A DNA stretch of 38,877 nt from an uncultured Mycoplasmatota bacterium (GTDB taxonomy: Bacteria; Bacillota_I; Bacilli_A; RF39; UBA660), in the NCBI GenBank assembly GCA_900543675.1, contig UQRY01000016.1:1-38877 (forward strand), read 5' to 3'. This document shows positions 22,984-31,448 of the stretch, one piece after another. The notes below the pieces were generated by a model, which was given only the letters and a program-made list of their open reading frames with translations, did not search any database and was not told the origin of the DNA. Each line of letters starts with the position of its first letter. The stretch's first letter is position 1. The translations under genes and the position numbers were made by a program.

Positions 22984-24405
22984 ATGAAAGTAATATTTGA
23001 TACAGATGGAACAATGACAGATTTTAATCGTTTTATTCGTGAAGAAGCTATACCTTATTTTGAAAAAAAATATAAAATGACGGTAAAATATCCAGATAAG
23101 TTAGAAGTAGAAGAGATTATGGATATGGAAAATTTTTTCCGTTGTGAAAAAAATTGTACTCCAGAAGAAGCAAAAAAAATGGTAAAAGAAGCTTTAGATA
23201 AATTTTGGGTTAGTCCTCGTTTTATTGAATTTGCATTCGGTGAAAAATTTAGGGATGGGGCAGCTACCTTTTTAAATGACTTAAAGAAGAAGGGCCACGA
23301 TGTAGAAATTTATACTTCCCGTAAGAAAACATGTCATCAAGATGTTGTGGGAAGTGTCGCTAGATTATTTACTAAAGGGCAATATGTTCAAAATGGTGTA
23401 TTTTTAACTCCATCTCATTTTCACTTTTTCGAAGATGACCAAACTAAGATAGAAGCTATTAAACAAGCTAAACCGGATTTGGTTTTTGAAGATAAACCAG
23501 AGATTATTGAAGAGTTGAATCGTGCCGGAATTAAAACTGTTTGTGTATCTGGTACTCATAATGAGAAAGTAGCATCTACTAAAAATTGTGAAAGAATAGA
23601 TTCGTTTGCTTATGATGTTCTTGATGAAAAGATAAAAAAACTTTTAGGTGTTAAAAATGTTGTTTGTTATGATCGCGCCGCTAAGTCTAATTTGTTTTAC
23701 AATAAACTAAAATTAGTTGTTCCTATTATTTTAGGTACTTTTAGACCAATTATTATTCGTCATTCTGATCAGTCTTTTGATGGCTCTGGAGTCGTTTACG
23801 CACCTAATCATCGTAGTACACTTGATCCATTAGTCATTACAAGCGTTGCTCATTTACATATCCATTGGGCTGCTTTACTTCGTTTCTTTCAAGGTACAGA
23901 TAGTATATTTAATAATAGTAAAAATCCTATTTTATGTAAAATCACGGCAAATTGCTTTAAAAAACTAGAATATTTTCCTATTGATAGAAAAAGTGATAAC
24001 CCTAACGCGAATAATTTTGAAGCTATGCGTGATATGAATAATTTTTTAAAGATCAAAGAGAATATCGGTATTTTTGCAGAAGGTACAACTAGGCGACCTC
24101 CAAATCAAGATTTCGGTACATTTGATGATGCTTTTATTCATTTAGCGAAAAAGAATGATGCTTGGATTCAACCAATTACTACTTTATGGATTGAGGATGA
24201 GAGATTACGTAAAGCATCAAAACTAATTGTTAATTTTGGCCAACCTTTTAAAGTAGGAAATAAAGATCCAAAACAAGCAATGGAATTATTTTTATCTATT
24301 CAGAAAGAATGCTTACAAGAGAATAGAGAATTACAAGAAGTGTTGTGTAAATTTATTTATCCTGAAGAGTACAGAAAAATAAAAAAATTATCTTTAAAAA
24401 AATAA
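22984..24405 (+). CDS. HAD phosphatase fused to PlsC-type acyltransferase
   Basis: A 473-residue two-domain protein starting at ATG 22984 with an AAGGAG site. Residues 1-220 form a HAD domain of the deoxyribonucleotidase-like type: DTDGT with D6 and D8, a helical cap, the IYTSR motif (109-113) and an acidic FFEDD site (148-152). Residues about 235-473 form a lysophosphatidate acyltransferase domain with NHRSTLD (H276, D281) and FAEGTTR (364-370). The second domain should acylate 1-acyl-glycerol-3-phosphate to phosphatidate; the first may remove phosphate from a lipid or precursor. One hydrophobic stretch (243-258) may bind the membrane. The fusion is unusual. Confidence 0.8.
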   Translation: MKVIFDTDGTMTDFNRFIREEAIPYFEKKYKMTVKYPDKLEVEEIMDMENFFRCEKNCTPEEAKKMVKEALDKFWVSPRFIEFAFGEKFRDGAATFLNDLKKKGHDVEIYTSRKKTCHQDVVGSVARLFTKGQYVQNGVFLTPSHFHFFEDDQTKIEAIKQAKPDLVFEDKPEIIEELNRAGIKTVCVSGTHNEKVASTKNCERIDSFAYDVLDEKIKKLLGVKNVVCYDRAAKSNLFYNKLKLVVPIILGTFRPIIIRHSDQSFDGSGVVYAPNHRSTLDPLVITSVAHLHIHWAALLRFFQGTDSIFNNSKNPILCKITANCFKKLEYFPIDRKSDNPNANNFEAMRDMNNFLKIKENIGIFAEGTTRRPPNQDFGTFDDAFIHLAKKNDAWIQPITTLWIEDERLRKASKLIVNFGQPFKVGNKDPKQAMELFLSIQKECLQENRELQEVLCKFIYPEEYRKIKKLSLKK

Positions 24406-24415
24406 TAATATTTTG

Positions 24416-24460
24416 TATAATGGGATAGAGTAGCGTAGTAAAGGTTATTCTATCTTTTTT
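24416..24460 (+). terminator. Intrinsic terminator, overlapped by a TATAAT box
   Basis: GATAGAGTA at 24424-24432 pairs with TATTCTATC at 24446-24454 (one G-T pair), followed by six T residues. A TATAAT at 24416-24421 would start transcription near 24428, inside the left arm. Transcripts from the upstream gene stop, while transcripts started here lack a full stem and can read into the kinase gene. Confidence 0.7.
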
Positions 24461-24476
24461 GTGGGAAGGTGTAGAT

Positions 24477-26315
24477 ATGCATTTTAGTATTCCTTTATTA
24501 ATCATTAGTTTGGTTTATTTATTACTAATTGCTTTTTTGTTTTTTAGTAAAGAGAAGATCAAGACAACTGAAAATAATGTTTATACAGCATTATTAATTA
24601 CGACTATTTTAGGAATTATCTTAGATATAGCGGGAATTTTTGCTCATCTTAGTTTGCCAGAATCTAGTATTGTTCGCTGGCTGATCGTTAAATTTTATAT
24701 GTTATATTTGTTAACTTTTACTTATTTAATTACGATATATATTGTTTGTATAGGTAAACATTTTGAAAAAGAGAATCTTAATATTTTTAAAAATAAGACG
24801 GTTCGTACTATTTCAGTTTTCTTTCTTTTGGCAGCTGTTTTAAATTTTATTCTTCCATTTACTTATTATAAGGAGGGAAATATTGTTTATATTTATGGGC
24901 CAAATTGTATTTTTCTATATGTTATTGCGGCAGTTTGTATCATAGGTTGGATAATTTATATTTTAAGAAAACGTAAGAATATTGAGAAGAAAAAGATATT
25001 ACCAATTATTTCTTTTTCGTTATTTTGTATTCCTGTCGTATTAATTCAACTTAGTCATCCTGAAATGTTACTAGTGACTTCTTTAACTGCTTTTGTTGTC
25101 GTTTTTATGTATCACACAATAGAAAATCCAGATTTAAAATTGATTAATGAGTTAAATTTAGCTAAAGATCAAGCAGAAAAGGCGAATAATGCCAAATCAG
25201 AATTTTTATCTAGTATGTCTCATGAAATAAGAACACCATTAAATGCGATCGTTGGATTCAGTCAAGCACTTGCAGAAGAAGAAATTTCTAACGAAGCTAA
25301 AGAAGAAGTTAACGATATTATCATGGCATCGGAAAATTTATTAGAAATTGTTAATGGTATTTTAGATATCTCTAAGATTGAGGCTAACAAGTTAGAAATT
25401 GTCAATACGGAGTATGAACCGGCGAAAATATTAGAAGAGTTAGTTGCGCTTTCTAAAGCTCGGTTAGGAGAGAAGCCTATTGAATTTAGAACAAGTTTTG
25501 ATCCATTACTTCCTAAAACTTTATTTGGTGATTATATGCGTATTAAACAGATTACGCTTAATCTATTAACGAATGCGATAAAGTATACTAAGACTGGGTA
25601 TATAGAGTTTCGCGTAAGTTGTATTCAAAAAGAGAATGTCTGTCGTTTAATTATTTCTGTTGAAGATTCTGGAATTGGTATTCAAAAGGAAAAGATTGAT
25701 AAATTATTTACCAAGTTTGAGCGGTTTGATATCGAAAAAAATATTACCATTGAAGGAACTGGACTAGGACTTGCGATTACTAAAAAATTGGTTGAGTTGA
25801 TGAATGGAAAAATTGTTGTGCAAAGTATTTATGGCCAAGGCTCTAAGTTTACTGTTGCACTTGATCAACAGATTGTTTTGACTCCGACTGTTTCTACTAG
25901 TGAAGTTCTGCCAAAGGAAGATCCGATCGATTTAAGTCTTTTAGTGAATAAAAAAGTACTTATCGTTGATGATAATAAAATTAATTTGAAAGTCGCTTCT
26001 AGACTGTTAAAAGATTATAATATAAAAACAGAAGAAGTCGATAGTGGGTTTGAATGTATCAATCGTATCTTGCAAAAAGAAGAGTATGATCTTATTTTAT
26101 TAGATGATATGATGCCAAAGATGAGTGGAGTTGAAACGTTGAAAAAACTCAAAGAAATTTCTGATTTTCATACGCCAACGATAGCCCTAACAGCCAATGC
26201 TATTTCGGGAATGAAAGAGAAATATCTAAAAGAAGGATTTGATGACTATTTATCTAAACCAATCGACCGTAAGGAACTAAATCGCGTTATCCGCAAATTT
26301 TTAAACACAAAATAG
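24477..26315 (+). CDS. Hybrid sensor histidine kinase
   Basis: A 612-residue inner-membrane sensor starting at ATG 24477 (AAGGTG six bases before). Seven membrane segments (about 3-23, 37-58, 68-92, 109-129, 144-163, 174-192, 199-215) form the sensory part. A short helix leads to HisKA (phospho-acceptor H249 in SMSHEIRTPLNAI), an ATPase domain (N366, DSGIG at 397-401, GTGLGL at 427-432) and a C-terminal receiver (VDDN 497-500, acceptor D543, K594). The signal cannot be told. With the Hpt-receiver protein encoded next it can form a His-Asp-His-Asp relay. Confidence 0.93.
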   Translation: MHFSIPLLIISLVYLLLIAFLFFSKEKIKTTENNVYTALLITTILGIILDIAGIFAHLSLPESSIVRWLIVKFYMLYLLTFTYLITIYIVCIGKHFEKENLNIFKNKTVRTISVFFLLAAVLNFILPFTYYKEGNIVYIYGPNCIFLYVIAAVCIIGWIIYILRKRKNIEKKKILPIISFSLFCIPVVLIQLSHPEMLLVTSLTAFVVVFMYHTIENPDLKLINELNLAKDQAEKANNAKSEFLSSMSHEIRTPLNAIVGFSQALAEEEISNEAKEEVNDIIMASENLLEIVNGILDISKIEANKLEIVNTEYEPAKILEELVALSKARLGEKPIEFRTSFDPLLPKTLFGDYMRIKQITLNLLTNAIKYTKTGYIEFRVSCIQKENVCRLIISVEDSGIGIQKEKIDKLFTKFERFDIEKNITIEGTGLGLAITKKLVELMNGKIVVQSIYGQGSKFTVALDQQIVLTPTVSTSEVLPKEDPIDLSLLVNKKVLIVDDNKINLKVASRLLKDYNIKTEEVDSGFECINRILQKEEYDLILLDDMMPKMSGVETLKKLKEISDFHTPTIALTANAISGMKEKYLKEGFDDYLSKPIDRKELNRVIRKFLNTK

Positions 26316-26322
26316 TAAACTG

Positions 26323-26331
26323 TGCTATAAT
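26323..26331 (+). promoter_or_regulatory. Extended -10 promoter
   Basis: TGCTATAAT at 26323-26331, 34 bases before the start of the Hpt-receiver gene. It allows separate expression from the kinase gene ending 49 bases before the start. Confidence 0.6.
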
Positions 26332-26364
26332 TAGGTTATAAGTAGTAAGAATAGGAGTGTAAAG

Positions 26365-27144
26365 ATGAAAGATGTAAATTTTTTAATCAATAATGGCGTT
26401 AATGTTCAGAAAAGCCTAGAGCTATTTGGGGATATGGAAACATATAATGATACGCTTGAGACTTTTTTAACTGATGTTGAGGATAAATTATCGAAAATAA
26501 AAACCTATAAAGAAATTGCTGATATGGCCAATTATGCGATTTTGGTTCACTCTTTAAAAAGCGATGCTAGGTATTTTGGGTTTGAAAAACTAGCAGATCT
26601 TGCTTATCAGCATGAAATGGAAAGTAAGTCTAACAATATGTATTATGTTACTGATCATTTTGATGAGTTGATGACAGAAGCAAATCGAATTGTTCATTTG
26701 GTTAAGCAGTATTTAGGTAGAGAAGATGCAAATACAGTATCAAAGGCAGAAGCTACTCCTGTTGTAAAAGAACAAAAGATTCTAGTGGTTGATGATTCAA
26801 ATATCGTCAGCAATTTTATTAAAAAGATTTTCAACAATACTTTCGATGTTGTGATTGCCAATGATGGTAAAGAAGCTTTGGATATTGTAAATAGTAATAC
26901 AGATGGCAAGATAGTCGGTATGTTACTTGATTTAAATATGCCTAATGTAGATGGTTTTGAAGTACTTGATTATTTTAAGGCCCATGATTTGTTTAAACAA
27001 GTACCTGTTTCCATTATTACTGGAGATAGTTCTAAAGAAGTAATTGATCGTGCTTTTACTTATCCAATTGTCGATATGCTTCAAAAACCATTCAATGAAG
27101 TAAATATTAAAAATATTGTTGAGAAGACGATTAGAAGATATTAA
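26365..27144 (+). CDS. Hpt-receiver phosphorelay protein
   Basis: A 259-residue cytoplasmic protein. Residues 8-118 form a histidine phosphotransfer helical bundle with acceptor H62 in VHSLKSDARYFG. After a short linker, residues 135-259 form a receiver domain: DD at 143-144, acceptor D189 in LLDLNMPNVDG, T219-type switch (ITGDSS) and KPF near the end. There is no DNA-binding or enzymatic output, so it must pass phosphate on or act by protein contact. It follows the hybrid kinase and is its likely partner; the final regulator is not in the window. Confidence 0.9.
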   Translation: MKDVNFLINNGVNVQKSLELFGDMETYNDTLETFLTDVEDKLSKIKTYKEIADMANYAILVHSLKSDARYFGFEKLADLAYQHEMESKSNNMYYVTDHFDELMTEANRIVHLVKQYLGREDANTVSKAEATPVVKEQKILVVDDSNIVSNFIKKIFNNTFDVVIANDGKEALDIVNSNTDGKIVGMLLDLNMPNVDGFEVLDYFKAHDLFKQVPVSIITGDSSKEVIDRAFTYPIVDMLQKPFNEVNIKNIVEKTIRRY

Positions 27145-27147
27145 ATT

Positions 27148-27174
27148 AGAAAAGAGAAATCTTTTCTTTTTTTT
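27148..27174 (+). terminator. Intrinsic terminator
   Basis: AGAAAAGA at 27148-27155 pairs with TCTTTTCT at 27160-27167 around a GAAA tetraloop, followed by seven T residues. Confidence 0.85.
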
Positions 27175-27228
27175 CATTCTATGATAATATTATGAAGTAC
27201 GAAGAAATACTAGTATGGAAAGCTAGTC

Positions 27229-27242
27229 TATAATCATATAAT
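27229..27242 (+). promoter_or_regulatory. Overlapping -10 boxes before yebC
   Basis: Two TATAAT boxes at 27229-27234 and 27237-27242, 24-32 bases before the yebC start. No clear -35 box. Confidence 0.4.
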
Positions 27243-27264
27243 AATAGGAAAAGGACGTGAAAAA

Positions 27265-27984
27265 ATGAGTGGACATTCAAAATGGGCAACAATCCATCGT
27301 AAAAAGGGGTTAATCGATGCCGAAAGGGGAAAAATTTTCCAAAAGCTTGCCAAAGAAATTTATGTAGCAGCGAAAGGAACTAATGGAGATCCTGATGCCA
27401 ATCCGAGTTTACGAATGGTAATTGAAAAATGTCGTAGTCAAAATATGCCAAAAGATAACATTCAAAAGGCAATTGATAAAGCGGTAGGAAGTACAGGAGG
27501 CGAAGACTTCGAGAGTATTCGTTATGAAGGATATGGCCCTCATGGAATTGCCATTATGGTAGATTGTTTAACGGATAATCGTAATCGTACTGCATCTCTT
27601 GTTCGTTCTACTTTCACCAAACGTGGTGGTAATTTAGGTACAGATGGTAGTGTTAGTTATCTATTTGAACGTAAGGGAGTTATTGTCATAGAGAAGAATG
27701 ATCAAGAAGATGAAATCATGATGACCGTGCTTGATGCAGGAGCAGATGATTTTATTGTTAACGAAGATACTTTTGAAATCTATACCACACCAGATACTTT
27801 CTTAGCTGTAAAAGAAGCATTAGAAAATATGGGAATAACTTCTTATATCACAAGTGAGATTACCTATGTAGCTTCTAATTTAATCGAACTAGATGATGAG
27901 TCAAAAGAAAAGGTATTAAATCTTGTCGATGCCTTAGATGAATTAGATGACGTACAAGATGTTTATCATAACTTAAGCGAGTAG
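27265..27984 (+). CDS. YebC/TACO1-family protein
   Basis: A 239-residue protein covering the whole YebC family: the N-terminal MSGHSKWATIHRKK signature, the RxxNMPKDNIQKAIDKA helix (about 53-68), the YEGYGPHGIAIMVDCLTDN strand pair and TRNR-like segment, and a C-terminal part ending in a LDELDDVQDVYHNL helix. Members have been described as transcription regulators and, for mitochondrial TACO1 and recent bacterial work, as translation factors helping at proline-rich sites. Single-gene unit with its own terminator. Confidence 0.95.
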   Translation: MSGHSKWATIHRKKGLIDAERGKIFQKLAKEIYVAAKGTNGDPDANPSLRMVIEKCRSQNMPKDNIQKAIDKAVGSTGGEDFESIRYEGYGPHGIAIMVDCLTDNRNRTASLVRSTFTKRGGNLGTDGSVSYLFERKGVIVIEKNDQEDEIMMTVLDAGADDFIVNEDTFEIYTTPDTFLAVKEALENMGITSYITSEITYVASNLIELDDESKEKVLNLVDALDELDDVQDVYHNLSE

Positions 27985-27999
27985 GGTAACCTACTTTTT
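27980..27999 (+). terminator. Intrinsic terminator after yebC
   Basis: AGTAGG at 27980-27985 pairs with CCTACT at 27990-27995 around a GTAA tetraloop, followed by T residues. It includes the stop codon. Confidence 0.75.
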
Positions 28000-28016
28000 C
28001 TTTTTGGATTCATAGA

Positions 28017-28045
28017 TTGTAATTCTCATAAAAAAACTATATAAT
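28017..28045 (+). promoter_or_regulatory. Promoter of the lipid kinase-queH operon
   Basis: TTGTAA at 28017-28022 and TATAAT at 28040-28045 with 17-base spacing, 18 bases before the lipid kinase start. Confidence 0.65.
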
Positions 28046-28063
28046 AAATTCAAGAGGTGTTTT

Positions 28064-29053
28064 ATGCGAAAAGCGGTATTAATTTACAATCCTCATAGTG
28101 GTTTGGCGACCAAGAAGAGAAAAAAACAGATGGCAGAATTTACTAAATATAGTGATTTGTTTCATAAATACGGTTATCAGTTAGAAACTTATAAAACCAA
28201 GTATCATGGCCATGCGAGGGAAATTGTTAAAAATTTGCCAGACGATATTGATTTAGTGGTTTCTATCGGTGGAGATGGAACTTTTAATGAAGCAATGACT
28301 GGTAATTTTGAACGGAAAAAAAGAATTTTGATTTCTCATCTTCCTTATGGAACGACTAATGATATTGGAATGATGTATGGAATGGGTAAGAATCCTTATC
28401 GTAATTTGGATATGATTTTATCAGGTGTTGTAGTAAATACAGATATTTGTCTGTTAAATGATCATCCGTTTATTTATGTCGCTGGGTTTGGTAAGTTTAT
28501 GAATATTGCGTATGAAACAAGTCGAAAAATGAAGAAAAAAATAGGTAAGCTTGCTTATTTTATTTTGGGAGCTAAAGATTTTTTTCGAAAGAAAACGCCA
28601 AGTTATGAAATTACTTATGAGGTAAATGGTGAAAAGTATCATGGACTTTATACTTTTGCGTTAATTTCTAATGCGACTCGGATTGCGGGAATTAATAATT
28701 TTTATAAAAATATTAAATTGAATGATAGCGAGTTTGAAGTTTTGTTTTCTAATTTGCAGACAAAAAAAGATATTGTGAGAAGTTTAATTTATTTAAAAAC
28801 TAACGATATTACTAAAGTACCAGGATTTTATTTTCATCGTACGGATCATATTACGATAACTTTTCATGAGAAGTTGAAAAAACCTTGGTGCCTAGATGGG
28901 GAAGAGTATGATACTACGGCTCATCGTTTTGAAATTAGAGTAGTGAAAAATGTAAGGATGTTGCTTCCTAAAAAAGCAATTGATAAATTATTTGTCACAG
29001 GGGGTGAAATGGATGAATTATCAACTGGAGATGGAGAAGATCATCGAGAGTGA
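28064..29053 (+). CDS. Diacylglycerol kinase-family lipid kinase
   Basis: A 329-residue cytoplasmic, membrane-associated enzyme of the DgkB/YegS/BmrU family, which phosphorylates diacylglycerol from teichoic acid or lipid turnover back to phosphatidate. The N-terminal YNPHSG (8-13), the nucleotide-binding SIGGDGTFNEAMTG (67-80) and LPYGTTNDIG (93-102) are diagnostic; the C-terminal beta-sandwich has the LDGEEYD motif near the end. AGAGGTG precedes the ATG. queH starts inside its last codons, and the operon continues to the hydrolase ending at 30639. Confidence 0.9.
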   Translation: MRKAVLIYNPHSGLATKKRKKQMAEFTKYSDLFHKYGYQLETYKTKYHGHAREIVKNLPDDIDLVVSIGGDGTFNEAMTGNFERKKRILISHLPYGTTNDIGMMYGMGKNPYRNLDMILSGVVVNTDICLLNDHPFIYVAGFGKFMNIAYETSRKMKKKIGKLAYFILGAKDFFRKKTPSYEITYEVNGEKYHGLYTFALISNATRIAGINNFYKNIKLNDSEFEVLFSNLQTKKDIVRSLIYLKTNDITKVPGFYFHRTDHITITFHEKLKKPWCLDGEEYDTTAHRFEIRVVKNVRMLLPKKAIDKLFVTGGEMDELSTGDGEDHRE

Positions 29054-29651
29054 AATAGAAAAAAATAGAGTACCTAGATTGTTGTTACATGCTTGTTGTG
29101 CACCATGCTCGTCTCGAGTATTAGAAGTATTAGGAAACTATTTTCATATTACGATTCTTTATTATAATCCCAATATTTTTCCAGAAGTAGAGTTTGAGAA
29201 AAGATTAACTGAGTTACAACGTCTAGTTAAAGAGTTGAAAACAAAGTACCCCGTTGAAGTATGGCCAGGTAGATATGATCCTAAAGAGTTTTTTACTATG
29301 GCTAAAGGTCATGAAAAGGATAAAGAGGGTGGCGAACGATGTTTTAAATGTTATCGTTTGCGCTTAGAAGAAACCGCTAAATTAGCTAAAGAATACCAAT
29401 TTGATTATTTTACGACGACATTATCGATTAGTCCGTATAAAAATAGCCGTGTATTAAATGAAATTGGTCAGGAACTTGCCGATAAGTACCACCTCGCTTA
29501 TTTATTTGCGGATTTTAAAAAGAAGAATGGTTATCATCGTAGTATCGAATTGTCCCAAGAATATCACTTATATCGCCAAGATTACTGTGGCTGTATTTAT
29601 TCTAAACAAGAAAGAGACGAGAAAAAGAAAAAAGAGGTTCTACTTTCTTAA
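29013..29651 (+). CDS. queH: Epoxyqueuosine reductase QueH
   Basis: A 212-residue enzyme for the last step of queuosine synthesis in tRNA (epoxyqueuosine to queuosine), the non-orthologous replacement of QueG. The cysteine motifs are present: HACCAPCS (C28, C29, C32), GERCFKCYRLRL and DYCGCIYS; these bind the iron-sulphur cluster and a second metal. LSISPYKNS is also typical. The start at ATG 29013 is chosen for the GGGGGTGA site just upstream, giving a 41-base overlap with the lipid kinase gene; GTG 29004 is a less likely alternative. Confidence 0.92.
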   Translation: MNYQLEMEKIIESEIEKNRVPRLLLHACCAPCSSRVLEVLGNYFHITILYYNPNIFPEVEFEKRLTELQRLVKELKTKYPVEVWPGRYDPKEFFTMAKGHEKDKEGGERCFKCYRLRLEETAKLAKEYQFDYFTTTLSISPYKNSRVLNEIGQELADKYHLAYLFADFKKKNGYHRSIELSQEYHLYRQDYCGCIYSKQERDEKKKKEVLLS

Positions 29652-29689
29652 TTTTTCTCATATTCTAGTATTACTAGAGGAGAGGAAAA

Positions 29690-30118
29690 ATGAAAATGGA
29701 AGAAAGAGAAGATTTTTTAAGACGTAATAAAATTAATTCTATCGAATTGTTCAACGAAAGGACAAACCCACAATCTAGATTTCATTTATTTCATAAGGAT
29801 AATGATCATACAATGGTTTTATATACAGATGGGGTAATTATTCACAAAAATACATGGGTTGATAAATATCCTTATCACTTTGATTCAGATTGGATGCCTT
29901 ACGCACCAGTTAAGAGAGTAGAGTTTTCGATTACAGATGCTAACTTTGTACTCGCAAAGAAGAAAATTAACCATACGACGAGTCGATGCCTTTATGTTAA
30001 TCAAGAATATTGGGAACAATTTCCACAAATCAAGCGTCTACATGGGGTGAATCAAATCAGTTTGACGGAAGATGGACATTTAAAAATTAAACGATTAGGA
30101 GAAATGACATGGAAATAG
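29690..30118 (+). CDS. Protein of unknown function
   Basis: A 142-residue soluble protein I do not recognise. AGAGGAGAGG at 29676-29685 gives a strong start. It is rich in His, Lys and aromatics; strands with the pattern HTMVLYTDGVIIHK and RVEFSITDANFVLAKKK suggest a small beta-rich fold. It overlaps the metallo-hydrolase gene by ten bases and lies 38 bases after queH, so it is a middle gene of this operon. Confidence 0.6.
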   Translation: MKMEEREDFLRRNKINSIELFNERTNPQSRFHLFHKDNDHTMVLYTDGVIIHKNTWVDKYPYHFDSDWMPYAPVKRVEFSITDANFVLAKKKINHTTSRCLYVNQEYWEQFPQIKRLHGVNQISLTEDGHLKIKRLGEMTWK

Positions 30119-30639
30119 AAGTAGTAGTGACTGGTTATTTAGAAGAAAATTGTTATGTATTAAAGAAAGATGGACAAGCGTTAATTGTTGATCCAGGCGA
30201 TGAATTTTTTAGAATTAAAGAGAAATTAATGGATGTAAAACCGCTTGCGATACTGATTACGCATCATCATTTTGATCATGTTGGTGCTTTAGATGAATGT
30301 ATAAAAGAATATTCTATTCCAGTTTATGATAAAAGTACTCTAAGAGAGGGAAGCATAGTGATTGGTCCTTTTTCTTTTGAAATGATAGAAAATCCAGGAC
30401 ATTCAAAAGATGCGATCAGTTTTTACTTTAGAGAAGAGAAACTGATGTTTTGTGGTGATTTTATTTTTCAAGGATCAATTGGTCGCTGTGATTTAGAGGG
30501 TGGCTCTATAGAAGAAATGAAGAGAAGTATCACTAATATTAAAACTTTTCCAGATGATATTACCCTTTTTCCGGGACATGGGCCTTCTACTACCCTTGGA
30601 GAAGAGAAAAAAAGTAATTTTTACTTTACAGAATATTGA
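30109..30639 (+). CDS. Metallo-beta-lactamase-fold hydrolase (glyoxalase II-like)
   Basis: A 176-residue single-domain enzyme. Metal ligands are all present: H52, H54, D56 and H57 in THHHFDHVG, H98 in NPGHS, D117 in FCGDFIF and H157 in FPGHG. There is no C-terminal substrate domain as in true glyoxalase II, so it fits the short YcbL/YqgX-type hydrolases, which act on thioesters such as S-lactoylglutathione analogues or unknown substrates. AGGAG lies before the ATG. Last gene of the lipid kinase-queH operon. Confidence 0.88.
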   Translation: MEIEVVVTGYLEENCYVLKKDGQALIVDPGDEFFRIKEKLMDVKPLAILITHHHFDHVGALDECIKEYSIPVYDKSTLREGSIVIGPFSFEMIENPGHSKDAISFYFREEKLMFCGDFIFQGSIGRCDLEGGSIEEMKRSITNIKTFPDDITLFPGHGPSTTLGEEKKSNFYFTEY

Positions 30640-30703
30640 TAAACCATTTGTGTGAAAAACAGATATTTTAGAAATATAAAGTGGAAGAGAAGTTTCAAAA
30701 TAT

Positions 30704-30743
30704 GAGTAATTTTAGAAGTAGACTCTAAGATTACTCTTTTTTT
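30704..30743 (+). terminator. Strong intrinsic terminator
   Basis: GAGTAATTTTAGA at 30704-30716 pairs with TCTAAGATTACTC at 30724-30736 (13 pairs, one wobble, seven-base loop), followed by seven T residues. It ends the lipid kinase-queH-hydrolase operon. Confidence 0.9.
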
Positions 30744-30940
30744 ATGTTCTCGTGGAGATCGTAAAAGGTTATATAACAAAATTGGCTTAAAAGACATGGA
30801 AGCAGTCTTTATCAATAACCTGAAAAGTAGATTTTATCTTATAAAAGTTAACTGATAGTTATATTTTTTGGGATCAAAATTACCGAAAATCGACAAAAAA
30901 CTACATTTTATCACGGATTTTAAAAAATGCTGGTATTTTA
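30744..30940. other. Gene-free stretch with weak structure
   Basis: No supported gene. Nested complementary segments are visible: GGTTAT (30768-30773) with ATAACC, enclosing AAAGAC with GTCTTT. One plus-strand frame stays open from about 30727 to 30857 without a start or ribosome site and could be the worn end of an old gene. AT-rich sequence follows up to the next promoter. Confidence 0.35.
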
Positions 30941-30949
30941 TGCTATAGT
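30941..30949 (+). promoter_or_regulatory. Extended -10 promoter of the secreted-protein cassette
   Basis: TGCTATAGT at 30941-30949, 32 bases before the start at 30981. The ATG of a longer apparent frame (30927) precedes this promoter and is rejected. Confidence 0.55.
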
Positions 30950-30980
30950 TATGGTGACAAGAGGGTGTAGGAGGTATATA

Positions 30981-31394
30981 ATGAAATTATTAAAAGGAAC
31001 AATTGCTGTATTTGCAGTAACGGCATTATTATCATCTGTTGGTGTCAATGCGGAGTCAATTTGGCATTTTGCAGGACTTACTTTGGAAGGACATAGTAGG
31101 GTTTATAATTCAAGTACACACATAAAGGATATTGAGTCTAATCAGTATTTTAAAAATGTTAGAGCATTTGATAATGAGAAGTGGGTTGAAAGGGCAATGA
31201 AAGTAGCTATTCAGAAAATGGATACTGGTTCTACTACTGGATTTCAAGAATTAAATACTGGGGTAACTGGAACATATTCTGGAAATACTGTAAAACACCC
31301 AGCAGAATACCGTGTTAAATTAAAAACAGCTAATCCATTTTCTAACGATGTTTATTTTAACGGCATTTGGTATCTAGATAATACAAGATTATAA
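30981..31394 (+). CDS. Secreted protein of unknown family
   Basis: A 137-residue precursor starting at ATG 30981 with TAGGAGGT upstream. Residues 1-24 are a classical signal peptide (MKLLKG, hydrophobic core, VNA before the probable cut), so it uses Sec export. The mature part of about 113 residues has no cysteine, is Tyr/Asn/Thr-rich and ends in a likely beta-rich segment (GTYSGNTVKHPAEYRVKLKT). It heads a cassette with two polytopic membrane proteins and an ABC ATPase. The layout recalls lactococcin 972-like bacteriocins with their immunity transporter, but sequence likeness is too weak to assign. It may be a bacteriocin, a signal or a transporter-associated surface protein. Confidence 0.6.
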   Translation: MKLLKGTIAVFAVTALLSSVGVNAESIWHFAGLTLEGHSRVYNSSTHIKDIESNQYFKNVRAFDNEKWVERAMKVAIQKMDTGSTTGFQELNTGVTGTYSGNTVKHPAEYRVKLKTANPFSNDVYFNGIWYLDNTRL

Positions 31395-31448
31395 AATAAA
31401 AAGATAGGAAAATCACTCTCTTGTCTATTATTATATTAGGAGTAAAGT

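Noticed and set aside
30621..30815. Minus-strand open frame after the hydrolase gene
   Set aside because: It crosses the strong terminator at 30704-30743 and has no ribosome site.
30727..30857. Plus-strand open frame without start (SRGDRKRLYNKIGL...)
   Set aside because: No start codon or ribosome site; it could be a gene remnant but cannot be assigned.
30981..31394. Assignment of the secreted protein as lactococcin 972
   Set aside because: Only gene order and a loose SRVYNSSTH-like match support it; the sequence is too different to name it.
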